Under the pieces are notes generated by a model. That model had not been told where the DNA came from. It made no database searches and was given only the letters and a program-made list of their open reading frames with translations. A stretch of 47,959 nucleotides of DNA. It comes from an uncultured Pelagibacteraceae bacterium (GTDB taxonomy: Bacteria; Pseudomonadota; Alphaproteobacteria; Pelagibacterales; Pelagibacteraceae). The stretch lies in NCBI GenBank assembly GCA_902582845.1, contig CACHTQ010000007.1, positions 1-47,959 of the forward strand, written 5' to 3'. The position numbers and the translations under genes were made by a program. Below are positions 27,631 through 37,409 of the stretch, one piece after another. Numbering within the stretch: position 1 is the stretch's first letter; each line of letters starts with the position of its first letter.

Positions 27631-28367
27631 TCATTACTGGTGGTGCTACTAGAGTTGGTGCTGCAATAGCTGAGAAATTGTCTGGTCCTAACGTAGAAAT
27701 TACCATTCATTATAATAAATCAAAGTCAAAAGCTGAAAGATTAAAAAATGAATTAGAAAAATCTGGAACAAAAATTTACTTAGTAAGTGGTGATTTAAGT
27801 AAAGAGAAGGATATTTATAAAATAATAAAATTCTCAAAGTCAAAAATGAAATTTTTTGACTGTCTAGTAAATAATGCTTCATTGTTTGAAAATGATAAAT
27901 TAGACAATTTTACCTCTAAAAGCTGGGAAAAACATATTTCAACAAATTTAAAGGCCCCTGCTCTTTTATCAAAAGAATTTTCAAAAAATACTCGAGGGAA
28001 AAATAACAATATAATAAATATCGTTGACCAAAGAGTATTTAAACTAACCCCGTATTTTTTTTCATACACCTTAAGCAAAACTGGTTTATATACTTTAACC
28101 AAAACTAGTGCGATGAGCTTATCACCTAACATAAGGGTTAATGGTATAGCGCCAGGACCAACAATTAAAAATAACAGACAATCAGAAAAACACTTTAAAG
28201 GTCAGTATTTAGCAACTCCTCTTAAAAAACAAGTTGATGTAATTGAGATTTGTAATGCAGTTGACTTTTTTTTAAAAAACAGCTCTATTACAGGTCAGGT
28301 TTTAGCCATAGATAGTGGTCAAAGTTTAAACTGGCAAACACCAGACATAATAAAAGGTAAAGAATGA
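27612..28367 (+). CDS. SDR-family oxidoreductase, FolM/pteridine-reductase-like
   Basis: This 251-aa protein has the short-chain dehydrogenase fold: [16 protein letters not shown] (NAD(P)-binding glycine motif), VNNASLF (NNAS motif) and a Y-x3-K active site in [15 protein letters not shown]. The C-terminal region [16 protein letters not shown] is typical. The pteridine-reductase/FolM branch uses the same architecture, and the next gene encodes a dihydroneopterin aldolase-like protein sharing a 4-nt overlap, so a role in tetrahydrofolate or tetrahydromonapterin reduction is likely. It overlaps uvrB by 19 nt. Substrate is inferred from the neighbour. Confidence 0.8.
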
Positions 28368-28789
28368 AAAAAAATAATCTTAAAATTGTAAAGATTGATA
28401 AGTCTAAAAACCTATTTAATTATGAAAAAAAAATACTTATTAATGAACTTATTTTAGATTTGAAACTTGGTTATTATGATTTTGAAAAAGAAAAACCTCA
28501 AAAAATAAAATTTAGTCTTGAAATTGATTATCAAGATAAAAAGCCTTCAAATGATAAGGACATTAAATCTATTGTAAATTATAGTACAATCGTAAAACTT
28601 ATTACAAAACTGGTAAAAAAAAAACACTACAATTTCTTAGAAACTTTAGCAGAATCTGTTTTTGATGAATTATTCAAAGATAAAAGAATTGCAAAAATAA
28701 TGCTTAAAATTGAGAAAATGGAAATTTTAAAAGAATGTTCATCAGTTGGTATTCAAATTACCAAAAAAAGAAGTCATGATAAGTTCTGA
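28364..28789 (+). CDS. folB: Dihydroneopterin aldolase-like protein (FolB)
   Basis: This 141-aa protein has the FolB core: [29 protein letters not shown] start (only the central part is quoted by motif: [12 protein letters not shown]), the Glu-rich strand and the pattern [10 protein letters not shown] ... [13 protein letters not shown] with the conserved Leu-Glu-Thr-Leu-Ala. Near the end, [17 protein letters not shown] matches the substrate-pocket loop. The first about 25 residues are a non-conserved extension. It would cleave dihydroneopterin in folate synthesis. It overlaps the SDR gene by 4 nt and the uvrC start by 14 nt. Confidence 0.82.
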   Translation: MKKNNLKIVKIDKSKNLFNYEKKILINELILDLKLGYYDFEKEKPQKIKFSLEIDYQDKKPSNDKDIKSIVNYSTIVKLITKLVKKKHYNFLETLAESVFDELFKDKRIAKIMLKIEKMEILKECSSVGIQITKKRSHDKF

Positions 28790-30611
28790 AACCGGAAAAG
28801 AAGTAATAAAAAAAGAACTGCCTCTAATTCCTAAACTGCCAGGTGTTTACAGAATGCTTAATGAAAAAGGTGATATCCTTTACGTTGGAAAAGCAAAGAA
28901 TTTACCTAACAGACTCAAAAGCTATGTTGCGGAGAAAAATCATATCATAAGGACTGAAAGAATGTTGTCTCAAACAAGAAAGCTTGAGATAACAACTACT
29001 TCAAATGAGAGCGAGGCATTATTACTTGAAGCTAATTTAATTAAAAAATATAAACCAAAATTTAATATCCTTTTAAGAGACGACAAATCTTTTCCATTCA
29101 TTTTTATTGGAAATAAAGATCAATGGCCACAAATTAAAAGACACAGAGGTAAGAAAACAAAAGAAGGATTTTATTTTGGACCATTTGCATCAGCCGGTTC
29201 AGCTAATTGGACTATAAAAATGATTCAAAAAATTTTTCACTTAAGAGTTTGTGATGATACTGTTTTTAAAAATAGACAACGTCCATGTATTTTGTATCAA
29301 ATTAAAAGATGCTCAGGTCCATGTGTGGGTTACATAGAAAAAGATGAGTATAAAAAGACTGTTGATGATGCAATTGAATTTGTTTCTGGAAAATCAAGAA
29401 AGATACAAAAAAATCTTTCAGAGCTAATGGAAAAAGCAAGTGAAAATTTAGATTTTGAAAAAGCAGTAATCTTAAGAGATCGAATTAAATCTTTAAATAT
29501 TATTCAATCGTCTCAAAAAATTAATGAAGCAAATTTAATTGAGGCAGATGTAATTGCTGGGTATAAGGAGTCCGGAAAAACATGTATTCAAGTTTTTTTT
29601 TATCGATCAAAACAAAATTGGGGAAATCAAGCTTTCTTTCCAAAACATGATCCTGATGAAAAACTTAGTGATATATTAAACTCATTTGTTTCTCAATTTT
29701 ACGAAAATAAAAGTGTGCCCTCATCAATAATACTATCAGAGGAAATAAAGGAAAAAAATTTAATCGAGAAAACTCTTTCTCAAAAAGAGGAAAAACAAAT
29801 AAACATTTCAGTTGCCAAAAAAGGCTCAAAGTTAAAAGTTGTTCACCAAGCAATCAAAAATGCCAAGGATAGTTTAAATAGAAAGCTTTATGAGAGTCAA
29901 AATAATAAAGAACTATTTGATTCATTAGCAAGCAAATTTGATCTTGAGACAAGTATTAATATTATAGAGGTTTATGACAACAGTCATATTCAGGGAACAA
30001 ATAGTGTTGGTGCTTTAATTGCTTATGGCGATGAGGGATTTATTAAAAAGAGATACAGAAAATTTAATATCAAACTTAAACAAAATGAACAAGATGACTA
30101 TGGGATGATGCGAGAAGTGTTAAATAGAAGATTCAAAAGAGCTATACAAGAAAAAGATAATTACCTCACTTTTCCTGACTTAGTGCTTGTTGATGGTGGA
30201 AAAGGTCAGTATTCAGTCGCTAGAGAAACTTTAAATGAACTAGGACTTCATGATTTACCAATTATAGCGATAGCTAAGGGGAAGTTAAGAAATAGTGGAA
30301 ATGAAACCTTTTTCCATAACGGCAAAGAGTTTAAATTCGAAAAAAATGACCCCACTCTTTTCTTTCTACAAAGAATTAGAGATGAGTCTCATAGATTTGC
30401 TATTAGTGCTCATAGAGCTAAAAGAAAAAAAGGAATAAGCAAATCATTATTAGATCAGATTGAAGGTATCGGTTCTATTAGAAAAAGAGCTCTACTAAAT
30501 CATTTTGGCTCAGCACGGGCTGTTGAGTCTGCTAGCCTTGATGAAATAAAATCAGTTGAGGGTGTTGAGGCAAAAGTTGCAAAAAAGATATATAACTTTT
30601 TCCATGAATAA
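28776..30611 (+). CDS. uvrC: UvrABC excinuclease subunit C
   Basis: I start at the ATG at 28776, giving 611 aa; the alternative 10 codons upstream adds no conserved sequence. The GIY-YIG nuclease domain (3' incision) has [20 protein letters not shown] and a Cys-rich segment (RVCDD ... [15 protein letters not shown]) typical of UvrC. The UVR motif [17 protein letters not shown] binds UvrB. The RNase H-like domain (5' incision) has [20 protein letters not shown] and LVDGGKGQ. The C-terminal helix-hairpin-helix pair has [18 protein letters not shown]. The gene overlaps folB and precedes pgsA by 8 nt. Confidence 0.96.
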   Translation: MISSETGKEVIKKELPLIPKLPGVYRMLNEKGDILYVGKAKNLPNRLKSYVAEKNHIIRTERMLSQTRKLEITTTSNESEALLLEANLIKKYKPKFNILLRDDKSFPFIFIGNKDQWPQIKRHRGKKTKEGFYFGPFASAGSANWTIKMIQKIFHLRVCDDTVFKNRQRPCILYQIKRCSGPCVGYIEKDEYKKTVDDAIEFVSGKSRKIQKNLSELMEKASENLDFEKAVILRDRIKSLNIIQSSQKINEANLIEADVIAGYKESGKTCIQVFFYRSKQNWGNQAFFPKHDPDEKLSDILNSFVSQFYENKSVPSSIILSEEIKEKNLIEKTLSQKEEKQINISVAKKGSKLKVVHQAIKNAKDSLNRKLYESQNNKELFDSLASKFDLETSINIIEVYDNSHIQGTNSVGALIAYGDEGFIKKRYRKFNIKLKQNEQDDYGMMREVLNRRFKRAIQEKDNYLTFPDLVLVDGGKGQYSVARETLNELGLHDLPIIAIAKGKLRNSGNETFFHNGKEFKFEKNDPTLFFLQRIRDESHRFAISAHRAKRKKGISKSLLDQIEGIGSIRKRALLNHFGSARAVESASLDEIKSVEGVEAKVAKKIYNFFHE

Positions 30612-30619
30612 AAAAAAAT

Positions 30620-31204
30620 ATGCTTAAAAAAATACCAAATATTTTGACTGTTGGAAGGATATTAATTGTTCCTTTTTTTGTATTGGCTTTTTACTTGCCT
30701 GGATTTTATGGAGATTTAACAGCTTTAATTTTATTTATAGTTGCATCTTTCACAGATTTTTTAGATGGAATGTTAGCCAGATTTCTTGGGGAAGAGTCAA
30801 AACTTGGTGAATTACTAGATCCAATAGCAGATAAGATTATTGTTGCAACTGCTCTTATACTTTTGGTAATGGATGGAACTATAAGAAACTATGAAGTAAT
30901 AGCTGCGATCATTATCTTAACTCGAGAAATATTGATTTCAGGATTAAGAGAATTTTTAGCTAAAGGAAAAATTAAATTACCAGTTTCAAATCTAGCAAAA
31001 TTGAAAACTGTATTACAAATGGTTTCTATAGCTCTTTTGTTATCAGGTGAAACTGGAAATAAAATTATTAATTTCCAAGACTATAATGCCCAAACTATTG
31101 GCATAATTCTCTTATGGCTTTCGGCTGCTTTAACTCTTTTCACTGGATATGAATATATGCGAAAGGGAATTGATCACGCAATTTCAGAGGATAGCAAAGA
31201 TTAG
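30620..31204 (+). CDS. pgsA: CDP-diacylglycerol-glycerol-3-phosphate phosphatidyltransferase
   Basis: This 194-aa membrane enzyme makes phosphatidylglycerol phosphate. The CDP-alcohol phosphotransferase motif is complete: DFLDGMLARFLGEE followed by LGELLDPIADK, giving the four metal-binding aspartates. Four to six hydrophobic helices are visible (for example FFVLAFYLPGFYG, IIVATALILLVMDG, VLQMVSIALLLSG and TIGIILLWLSAALTLF). The start MLKKIPNILTVGRILIVPFF is typical of PgsA. It follows uvrC by 8 nt, a conserved uvrC-pgsA pairing, and converges on ilvE with a 4-nt overlap. Confidence 0.95.
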   Translation: MLKKIPNILTVGRILIVPFFVLAFYLPGFYGDLTALILFIVASFTDFLDGMLARFLGEESKLGELLDPIADKIIVATALILLVMDGTIRNYEVIAAIIILTREILISGLREFLAKGKIKLPVSNLAKLKTVLQMVSIALLLSGETGNKIINFQDYNAQTIGIILLWLSAALTLFTGYEYMRKGIDHAISEDSKD

Positions 31205-32082
31205 GCTGCTTTCTTTTTTCTAACTAGTTGCTGATAACTTTCGTTTAAACCAATTATTAAATCACAAACTTTAAATTCATTTTCAGCAATACACGATACT
31301 GGTGTCACTTCTGCTGCAGTCCCTGTTAAAAAACATCCAACAAAATCTTTTAATTCTTTAGGATTAATTTTTCTTTCATGAACTTTAATATTTTTTGATT
31401 TCGAAATTTCAATTACTGTCCTTCTTGTAATTCCATCCAGAAAAGAATCTGGAACAGGTGTATGAAGCTCACCATTCTTATCTTTGAAAAAAATATTTGC
31501 ACCAGTTGCTTCAGCAATATTGCCCTCATGATCTAACATTAAAGAGTCTGTATAACCATTTTTTTCTGCTTCATGTTTTGAAAGTGTGCATATCATATAT
31601 AGACCTGAAGCTTTTGTATCCCATGGAATTGTATTAGGAGCTGGCCTCCTCCAATTTGAAATATTCAATTTAATTCCCTCAACTTTTAATTTTGGGTCAA
31701 AATACGAACCCCATTCCCAGGTCGCAATTGCAACATGAATTTTTGTTTGTTGAGCAGAGATTGCCATCATTTCACTTCCTCTCCAGGCTACTGGTCTCAC
31801 ATACCCATTTTCAACTTTTTGATTTTTTATTATAGAATTTGAAGCAGCATTAATTTCCGCTTCAGAATAAGGTATTTCAAATCCCATTCGTCTTGCTGAA
31901 TGAAAAAATCTTGAAGTATGTTCCTCTAGTTTAAAGATTGAGCCATCATAAACTCTTTCTCCCTCAAAAACACAGCTGGCATAATGTAATCCATGACTTA
32001 AAACATGTACTTTAACATCTGACCAATCTACTAATTCGCCATTGTACCATATTTTACCAGATCTTTTATCGTAAGGTATCAT
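31201..32082 (-). CDS. ilvE: Branched-chain amino acid aminotransferase (class IV, PLP)
   Basis: This 293-aa class IV aminotransferase does the last step of Ile, Leu and Val synthesis. Motifs include GLHYASCVFEGERVYDG, DTKASGLYMICTLSKHEA (with the PLP lysine region), EGNIAEATGANIFFKD, the class IV signature, and the loop GITRRTVIEISK. Length is typical. It is divergent from the marR-type gene across 66 nt and converges on pgsA. D-amino acid or 4-amino-4-deoxychorismate activity is less likely given the YASCVFEG and GANIFF patterns. Confidence 0.92.
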   Translation of the reverse strand: MIPYDKRSGKIWYNGELVDWSDVKVHVLSHGLHYASCVFEGERVYDGSIFKLEEHTSRFFHSARRMGFEIPYSEAEINAASNSIIKNQKVENGYVRPVAWRGSEMMAISAQQTKIHVAIATWEWGSYFDPKLKVEGIKLNISNWRRPAPNTIPWDTKASGLYMICTLSKHEAEKNGYTDSLMLDHEGNIAEATGANIFFKDKNGELHTPVPDSFLDGITRRTVIEISKSKNIKVHERKINPKELKDFVGCFLTGTAAEVTPVSCIAENEFKVCDLIIGLNESYQQLVRKKKAA

Positions 32083-32100
32083 GCATGAAATATAAAATTA

Positions 32101-32129
32101 TTACTGAAAAATATCTATGTATATATAAT
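32101..32129 (+). promoter_or_regulatory. Possible sigma-70 promoter of the marR-regulator operon
   Basis: TTACTG (32101-32106), a 17-nt spacer and a perfect TATAAT (32124-32129) precede the GTG/ATG start at 32149-32152. The -35 match is weak. The ATATCTATGTATATATAATATG stretch around the -10 is partly palindromic and could be bound by the MarR protein itself (inference). Confidence 0.4.
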
Positions 32130-32148
32130 ATGTCAATATAACTTACCT

Positions 32149-32589
32149 GTGATGAAAGAGCTTTTATATTTAAAAGATGAACAATTAAAACACTTAATTG
32201 AAAAATTGTTTGTAAGTTATAGAGAAACTTTTACTGACTCAAAAAAAATTCTTAATAAATATCAAATTGGTTTAGCTCATCAAAAAACTATCCATTTAAT
32301 ATCAATGTATGAGGGTATTTCAATCTCAGAACTAATGGGTAAGCTTAAGGTTACAAAACAAAGTTTGAATAGAGTCTTAAAGGACCTTACCAAACTTGAT
32401 ATAATTTTTTTTAATAAAGACGAAAATGACTCAAGAGTAAAACATATTTTTTTAAATGAAAAAGGAAAAAAAATTTTTAATGAAATTTTTGAAGTCCAAA
32501 AAAAGAGAATTTATAAAGCTCTTCTTAGTTCAAGCTCACAAGAAGTAATAAGCTTTGATGAGGTTTTGAAAAGAATAATTAATGGATAA
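32149..32589 (+). CDS. MarR-family transcriptional regulator
   Basis: This 146-aa protein has the MarR winged-helix layout: YQIGLAHQKTIHLISMYEGI (helix), ISELMGKLKVTKQSLNRVLKD (recognition helix) and the wing DENDSRVKHIFLNEKGKK. The start is GTG at 32149 or ATG at 32152. It overlaps the response regulator by 8 nt and thus shares an operon with a two-component pair, an arrangement I believe is conserved in this lineage. Effector is unknown. It lies divergent from ilvE. Confidence 0.88.
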   Translation: MMKELLYLKDEQLKHLIEKLFVSYRETFTDSKKILNKYQIGLAHQKTIHLISMYEGISISELMGKLKVTKQSLNRVLKDLTKLDIIFFNKDENDSRVKHIFLNEKGKKIFNEIFEVQKKRIYKALLSSSSQEVISFDEVLKRIING

Positions 32590-33259
32590 ATTTATTGCAC
32601 ATATTTTAGTGGTGGATGATGATGAAGGAATAAGATCATTAGTAAAAAAATACTTAAATGAAAAAAAATATTTAGTCACCACTGCTCACAATGCTGAAAA
32701 TGCTTATGAAAAAATAAAAATCATCAAATTTGATTTAATTATTTTAGATATAATGATGCCTGGAAAAAGTGGGCTTGACTTTTTAAATGAATACAAAAGA
32801 AATATAAATACACCAGTTATATTATTAACGGCCAAAGGAGAGCCTAGCGAAAGAATTGAAGGTCTGGAAAAGGGTGCTGATGATTATTTGCCAAAACCAT
32901 TTGAACCTAAAGAACTCGATTTAAGAATAAGAAATATAATAAATAAAACAAAACAAAAAAATAATAGAAGAATTATTGAGTTTCAAAATGTAAAGATTGA
33001 TTTGAGCAAACTAATAATTTTTCAAAATAATTTAGAATATAAAATTAATAATACTGAAAAAATTATATTACAAGAAATGATCAATAATCCAGGAAAAATA
33101 TTTGATAGGGAGGAAATAGGTAAATTAATTGATCTCAATAAAGAAAGATCAATTGATGTAATCATTACAAGACTACGAAAAAAAATTGAAATCGATCCAA
33201 AAAATCCAAAATTTCTTCAAACAATAAGAGGAGCGGGATATGTTTTATGGATTGAATAA
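32582..33259 (+). CDS. OmpR-family response regulator
   Basis: This 225-aa regulator has an N-terminal receiver (residues 7-120) with acidic pocket VVDDDEG, phospho-acceptor D56 in LIILDIMMPG, Thr in LLTAKGE and Lys in DDYLPKPF. The C-terminal winged-helix DNA-binding domain (130-225) has ILQEMINNPGKIFDREEI and RSIDVIITRLRKKIE. It is flanked by the marR-like gene (8-nt overlap) and the histidine kinase (20-nt overlap), so all three are co-translated. Targets cannot be read from the sequence. Confidence 0.95.
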   Translation: MDKFIAHILVVDDDEGIRSLVKKYLNEKKYLVTTAHNAENAYEKIKIIKFDLIILDIMMPGKSGLDFLNEYKRNINTPVILLTAKGEPSERIEGLEKGADDYLPKPFEPKELDLRIRNIINKTKQKNNRRIIEFQNVKIDLSKLIIFQNNLEYKINNTEKIILQEMINNPGKIFDREEIGKLIDLNKERSIDVIITRLRKKIEIDPKNPKFLQTIRGAGYVLWIE

Positions 33260-34559
33260 GTTTGTTAAAAATTTATTACCAAAAAGGTTATTTTATAGAG
33301 CTCTTCTTATTGTTGCTATACCAGTAATATTAATACAATTAATAATCACCATAGTTTTTTTTGATAGCCTTTGGATAAAAACAAATAAAGGAATGACAAG
33401 GGCTTTAGTTGGTGAAATCCAAACTTTTATTGAAGCATATAAAAACGATACTTATGAAAAAAATGATATTATTAATATTTTTTCTTTATATCAGGACCTC
33501 AACATTGAATTTATTGAGGATGAAGAATTTAATTTTTTCTTTAATGAAAGATGGTTTAGTCCAATTGATAGAACACTTAGAAGAGAATTAAAATCTAAAT
33601 TTGGATCTGAAATTTTTTGGTTTAACACAACGAGTTATAAAGAATTAGTAGATTTAAGAATAAAATACAAAAATGGATACTTTAAGTTCATAGTTCCAAA
33701 AGATAGATTAACAAGTGCCTCAGCAAGGTTATTTGGATTATGGATCACTGTGCCAGCTATTATAGTCGTAATTATTTCTTTAATTTTTTTAAAGAACCAG
33801 ACAAGACCTATCACAGCTTTAGCGAGAGCTGCAGAAAAATTTGGAAGAGGAGAAAGTGTTGATGAATTCAAACCTTCGGGCGCAGCTGAAATTCGCCAAG
33901 CAGGTTATGAGTTTGATAGGATGAGAAAAAGAATAATAAGACATCTTAATCAAAGATCAGAAATGTTATCAGGAATTAGTCATGACTTAAGAACACCTCT
34001 AACAAGGATGAAATTACAAACGGCATTCATAAAAGACGAGTCTTTAGCAAATAAATTGACTGAAGATATTAATGAAATGGAAAAAATGCTAAATGAATAT
34101 TTGCAATTCACAAGTTCATCATTTGTTGAGAAAGATGAGCTCTTTGATCTGAGTGAATTAATGATTGAAATAATAAATAAGTACGAAAATAAAAATATAT
34201 CAAAAGATATTCCATCAAGAGTTTATTTAAATGGGAGAAAAAACTTAATAAAAAGGTGTCTAAATAATTTAATTGAAAACTCTATTAGATACGGAAATAA
34301 ATTAAACATTGAGCTTTCAAAAAAGAAAACAAGCTTGATTATCAAAGTTGAGGATGATGGACCAGGTATACCAGAAAATGAATATGAGAATGTTTTTAAG
34401 CCCTTCTATAAAATTGATAAAGGGAGAGCAGATTCTAAATCAAGTGTAGGTTTAGGACTCTCAATAGCCTCAGATATAATTCGATCTCATGGTGGCAATA
34501 TCAAATTGGATAAATCTAGTTTAAATGGACTTGAAGTTAAGATTTTTTTACCCGTTTAG
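33240..34559 (+). CDS. Membrane sensor histidine kinase (EnvZ-like)
   Basis: This 439-aa kinase has two transmembrane helices (about residues 20-42 and 165-185) around a periplasmic domain of about 120 aa. A HAMP linker follows (FLKNQTRPITALARAAEKFG), then the dimerisation/phospho-acceptor helix MLSGISHDLRTPLTRMKLQ (H248), then the HATPase core with NLIENSIRYG (N box) and VEDDGPGIP (G1) and SVGLGLSIASDIIRSHGG (G2). It resembles EnvZ-type kinases. The start overlaps the response regulator by 20 nt. The stop region overlaps the convergent ubiK gene by 23 nt. The signal is unknown; osmotic or envelope stress is a family-based guess. Confidence 0.94.
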   Translation: MFYGLNKFVKNLLPKRLFYRALLIVAIPVILIQLIITIVFFDSLWIKTNKGMTRALVGEIQTFIEAYKNDTYEKNDIINIFSLYQDLNIEFIEDEEFNFFFNERWFSPIDRTLRRELKSKFGSEIFWFNTTSYKELVDLRIKYKNGYFKFIVPKDRLTSASARLFGLWITVPAIIVVIISLIFLKNQTRPITALARAAEKFGRGESVDEFKPSGAAEIRQAGYEFDRMRKRIIRHLNQRSEMLSGISHDLRTPLTRMKLQTAFIKDESLANKLTEDINEMEKMLNEYLQFTSSSFVEKDELFDLSELMIEIINKYENKNISKDIPSRVYLNGRKNLIKRCLNNLIENSIRYGNKLNIELSKKKTSLIIKVEDDGPGIPENEYENVFKPFYKIDKGRADSKSSVGLGLSIASDIIRSHGGNIKLDKSSLNGLEVKIFLPV

Positions 34560-34785
34560 ATTTTTTTACTTTGATTTGTTTTTTTTCTAATTTTTTCTCT
34601 AATATCTCAACTCTTTTAGATAAAACATCGAGTTCATCTTTACTAGCGAGCTTCATTTTAAATACAATTTCATCTCTTTTTGATTTTAAAATGTTTACTA
34701 TCTCATTTTTTAAGTCTCTAGATGAGACTAATCCTTGTTCTAAAAGTTTAGTAAATTTATCAAATACAAATTTTGAATTTTTCAT
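34537..34785 (-). CDS. ubiK: UbiK-like accessory factor (BMFP/YqiC family)
   Basis: This 82-aa protein matches the UbiK/YqiC family: a conserved N-terminal helix (FDKFTKLLEQGLVSSRDLKN) and the family hallmark LASKDELDVLSKRVEILEKKLE, a C-terminal coiled coil, then a very basic tail. UbiK assists aerobic ubiquinone synthesis in enterobacteria, and homologues have membrane-fusogenic activity in vitro. It is shorter than E. coli UbiK (about 96 aa). It lies between a histidine kinase (23-nt overlap at the 3' ends) and lgt, from which it diverges. Confidence 0.75.
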   Translation of the reverse strand: MKNSKFVFDKFTKLLEQGLVSSRDLKNEIVNILKSKRDEIVFKMKLASKDELDVLSKRVEILEKKLEKKQIKVKKSKRVKKS

Positions 34786-34835
34786 ATATTTATTAAATAA
34801 GTTAATATATCTTTAATCTATTAGTATAATTAAAA

Positions 34836-35612
34836 ATGTTCATTAATAATTTTGACCCAGTTGCATTTAGTTTGTTTTCTTTAGAGTTTAGGTGGTATTC
34901 TTTATCGTATATAATTGGAATTCTTGCTGGATGGTTCTTAGCAAAAAGAATTTTTATAAAAGACGATAACTTAAAAGAAAAATTCGACGATTACATTACT
35001 TTTGTAATCTTGGGTATTATAATTGGTGGCAGATTAGGTTACGTAATTTTTTATAATTTTGATTACTATTTAGTAAACCCTGTTGAAATTTTTAAAATTT
35101 GGAATGGCGGAATGTCATTCCATGGTGGACTATTAGGTGTAATTGTGATGAGTATATGGTTTGCAAGAAAGCATAGTCATAACTCATATATTTATCTTGA
35201 TGTTGTCTCTCTAGTTGCTCCTATAGGAATCTTTTTTGGGCGTATTGCAAATTTTATTAATTCGGAGCTTTATGGGAAAGAAACTGCCTTACCATGGGGA
35301 GTTAAATTTGAAAAAATTGATGAAATGTATCGTCATCCATCTCAACTTTATGAAGCTTTTTTTGAGGGACTGTTGTTGTTTTTTATATTGATATATTTTC
35401 ATAAAAGATCATCAGCTAAAAATCCTGGTTTCATATCTGGAATATTTTTAATATTTTACTCCACATTCAGATTTCTAATAGAATTTTTAAGAATTCCAGA
35501 TGAACAATTAGGTTATGTCTTGTTTAGCTTTAGTATGGGACAAATTTTATGTTTAGTATTTTTTATATTTGGTTCTTATTTGACTTTAAAAAAATATGAT
35601 CATCAAAAATAA
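34836..35612 (+). CDS. lgt: Prolipoprotein diacylglyceryl transferase Lgt
   Basis: This 258-aa inner-membrane enzyme attaches diacylglycerol to the lipobox cysteine of prolipoproteins. Conserved segments are GGRLGYVIFYNFDYY, GMSFHGGLLGVIV and the Lgt signature GRIANFINSELYGKE, followed by RHPSQLYEA. Seven hydrophobic helices fit the known topology. The start MFINNFDPVAFSLFSLEFRW is typical. It overlaps the midA-type gene by 17 nt, forming lgt-midA-pgeF, a common alphaproteobacterial cluster. Confidence 0.96.
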   Translation: MFINNFDPVAFSLFSLEFRWYSLSYIIGILAGWFLAKRIFIKDDNLKEKFDDYITFVILGIIIGGRLGYVIFYNFDYYLVNPVEIFKIWNGGMSFHGGLLGVIVMSIWFARKHSHNSYIYLDVVSLVAPIGIFFGRIANFINSELYGKETALPWGVKFEKIDEMYRHPSQLYEAFFEGLLLFFILIYFHKRSSAKNPGFISGIFLIFYSTFRFLIEFLRIPDEQLGYVLFSFSMGQILCLVFFIFGSYLTLKKYDHQK

Positions 35613-36645
35613 TTTTGAAATCTCTTTAGACAAATTTATCAATTTTGCTCTGTATGATAAAAAAAAAGGATACTATATGCAAAAAAGTCCTTTCGGACGA
35701 AAAGGTGATTTTATAACTGCACCAAATATTTCAAGAATGTTTTCTGAGATGATAGCTATTTGGATTTTAGGGTTTTGGGAAAATTTAGGAAATCCAAAAA
35801 AAATTAATTTGGTAGAACTTGGTGCAGGAAATGGTGAAATGATGAAAATTTTAATTGAAACTTTTAAAAAGTTTCCATTATTTTTTGACTCATGTAATAT
35901 TTTTATTCATGAAAAAAGTTTAAAATTAAAAAAAATTCAAAAAGACAAATTAGACAAAGATAAAATAATTTGGATTTCCGACCTGAAAGAGATAAAAAAA
36001 TTTCCAACAATCTTTATTGCTAATGAATTTTTTGATGCAATGGCAATAAAACAATTTATTAAAAAAAAAGATCTTTGGTTTGAAAGATATGTAATTTTTA
36101 AAAATAAAAAAAAAGCTTTTTTTAATGAAAAAAGTTTTAATATGGTAAAATTTGAGAAAGAAATTGGTTACAATATTTCAAAAAATCAAAAATTTATTGA
36201 ATTCTCATTAGTTGGAATAAGTTATTTAAAAAAAATCACAGATATAATTAAAAAAAATAACGGTGGTCTTCTAATAATAGATTACGGGTATATGGAAAAA
36301 AAGATGAAAAATACTCTTAAATCAATTTCAAATCATAAACACAACAATGTTTTAGAAAATATTGGGAAATCAGATATTACCCATAATATTAATTTTTACC
36401 TTTTTAAGAAAATAATTAATCAATTGGGTGGCTTAAAAGATTTAATAACAACTCAAGGAAGCTTTTTGGTAAAATTAGGAATAAAAAATAGAGCTGAAAT
36501 AATTTCACGAAATCAAAGCTTTTCAAAAAAAGCAGATATTTATTATAGACTAAAAAGACTAATAGATGAGAAAGAAATGGGAAATTTATTTAAGGTAATG
36601 TTTATTAAAAAGAAAAATAATAAATATAAATTGGGGTTTAATTGA
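35596..36645 (+). CDS. MidA-family SAM-dependent methyltransferase (NDUFAF7-like)
   Basis: This 349-aa protein matches the MidA/NDUFAF7 family: DKFINFALYDKKKGYYMQ and KGDFITAPNISRMFSEMIA at the N-terminus, the SAM-binding motif VELGAGNGEMMKIL, IFIANEFFDAMAIKQF and LLIIDYGYMEK. In mitochondria NDUFAF7 methylates an arginine of complex I subunit NDUFS2, so a similar NuoD-directed role is likely here (inference). It overlaps lgt by 17 nt and the next gene by 4 nt. The sequence is unusually Lys/Asn-rich, as in other genes of this stretch. Confidence 0.9.
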   Translation: MIIKNNFEISLDKFINFALYDKKKGYYMQKSPFGRKGDFITAPNISRMFSEMIAIWILGFWENLGNPKKINLVELGAGNGEMMKILIETFKKFPLFFDSCNIFIHEKSLKLKKIQKDKLDKDKIIWISDLKEIKKFPTIFIANEFFDAMAIKQFIKKKDLWFERYVIFKNKKKAFFNEKSFNMVKFEKEIGYNISKNQKFIEFSLVGISYLKKITDIIKKNNGGLLIIDYGYMEKKMKNTLKSISNHKHNNVLENIGKSDITHNINFYLFKKIINQLGGLKDLITTQGSFLVKLGIKNRAEIISRNQSFSKKADIYYRLKRLIDEKEMGNLFKVMFIKKKNNKYKLGFN

Positions 36646-37400
36646 TAATTTCAAAAAAATTATCTAAATTCAAAGAAATCAAACATGGTTTTTTCAATAA
36701 TAAAGGCGGGTGCTCGACAGGTATTTATAAAAGTTTAAATTGTGGACCAGGTTCTAACGACTACAAAACAAAAGTTCTTAAAAATTTGAGAATTGTTAAA
36801 AAAAAAATTAGTAAAAATTCAAAAAATATTTTTTTACTCCATCAAATACATAGTAATAAATTTATTTTCATCAATAAATATTCTAAGTACCTAAAAAAAA
36901 AGAGAGCAGATGCAGTAATTACTGACATTCCAAGATTGCCAATTGGAGTTCTTACAGCTGATTGTGTACCAATATTAATTTATGATAAAAAAAAAAAGAT
37001 GGTAGCTGCTATTCATGCTGGATGGAAAGGTGCATATAAAGGAATTATTTCAAAAGTAATAAATTTCATGATTAAAAAGGGCTGTGAAAAAAAGAATATA
37101 ATTGCTGTTATAGGTCCTTGTATCGCCCAAAAAAGCTATAACGTAAAAGAAGATTTTAAAAGAAAATTCCTAAAAAAAGATAAAAGAAATAAAGTTTTTT
37201 TTAAAAAAAGAAAAAACTTAATTTATTTTGATTTATCAAAATATGTTAAATTACAACTTAAATTAATGAAAATCACAAATTTAGAGACAATAAATATTGA
37301 TACTTTTCCCAAAAAAAATAATTTTTTTAGTGCAAGGAGGTCTTTGCATTTAAATCATGATGATTATGGTAGAAATATTTCATTAATTATGATTAATTAG
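36642..37400 (+). CDS. pgeF: Purine-nucleoside/laccase-domain protein (YfiH/PgeF)
   Basis: This 252-aa protein belongs to the YfiH (DUF152) multicopper-like family. Zinc-site motifs are LLHQIHSNKFI, TADCVPILIYD (Cys) and AAIHAGWKGAYKGI (His). The C-terminus has FFSARRSLHLNHDDYGRNIS. Members act as peptidoglycan-editing factor (removing L-Ser from muropeptide precursors) in E. coli and as purine nucleoside phosphorylases elsewhere. The start is a TTG at 36642 that overlaps the previous stop as TTGA. It is third in the lgt-midA-pgeF cluster and precedes prs by 9 nt. Confidence 0.9.
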   Translation: MIISKKLSKFKEIKHGFFNNKGGCSTGIYKSLNCGPGSNDYKTKVLKNLRIVKKKISKNSKNIFLLHQIHSNKFIFINKYSKYLKKKRADAVITDIPRLPIGVLTADCVPILIYDKKKKMVAAIHAGWKGAYKGIISKVINFMIKKGCEKKNIIAVIGPCIAQKSYNVKEDFKRKFLKKDKRNKVFFKKRKNLIYFDLSKYVKLQLKLMKITNLETINIDTFPKKNNFFSARRSLHLNHDDYGRNISLIMIN

Positions 37401-37409
37401 AGTTTTTCA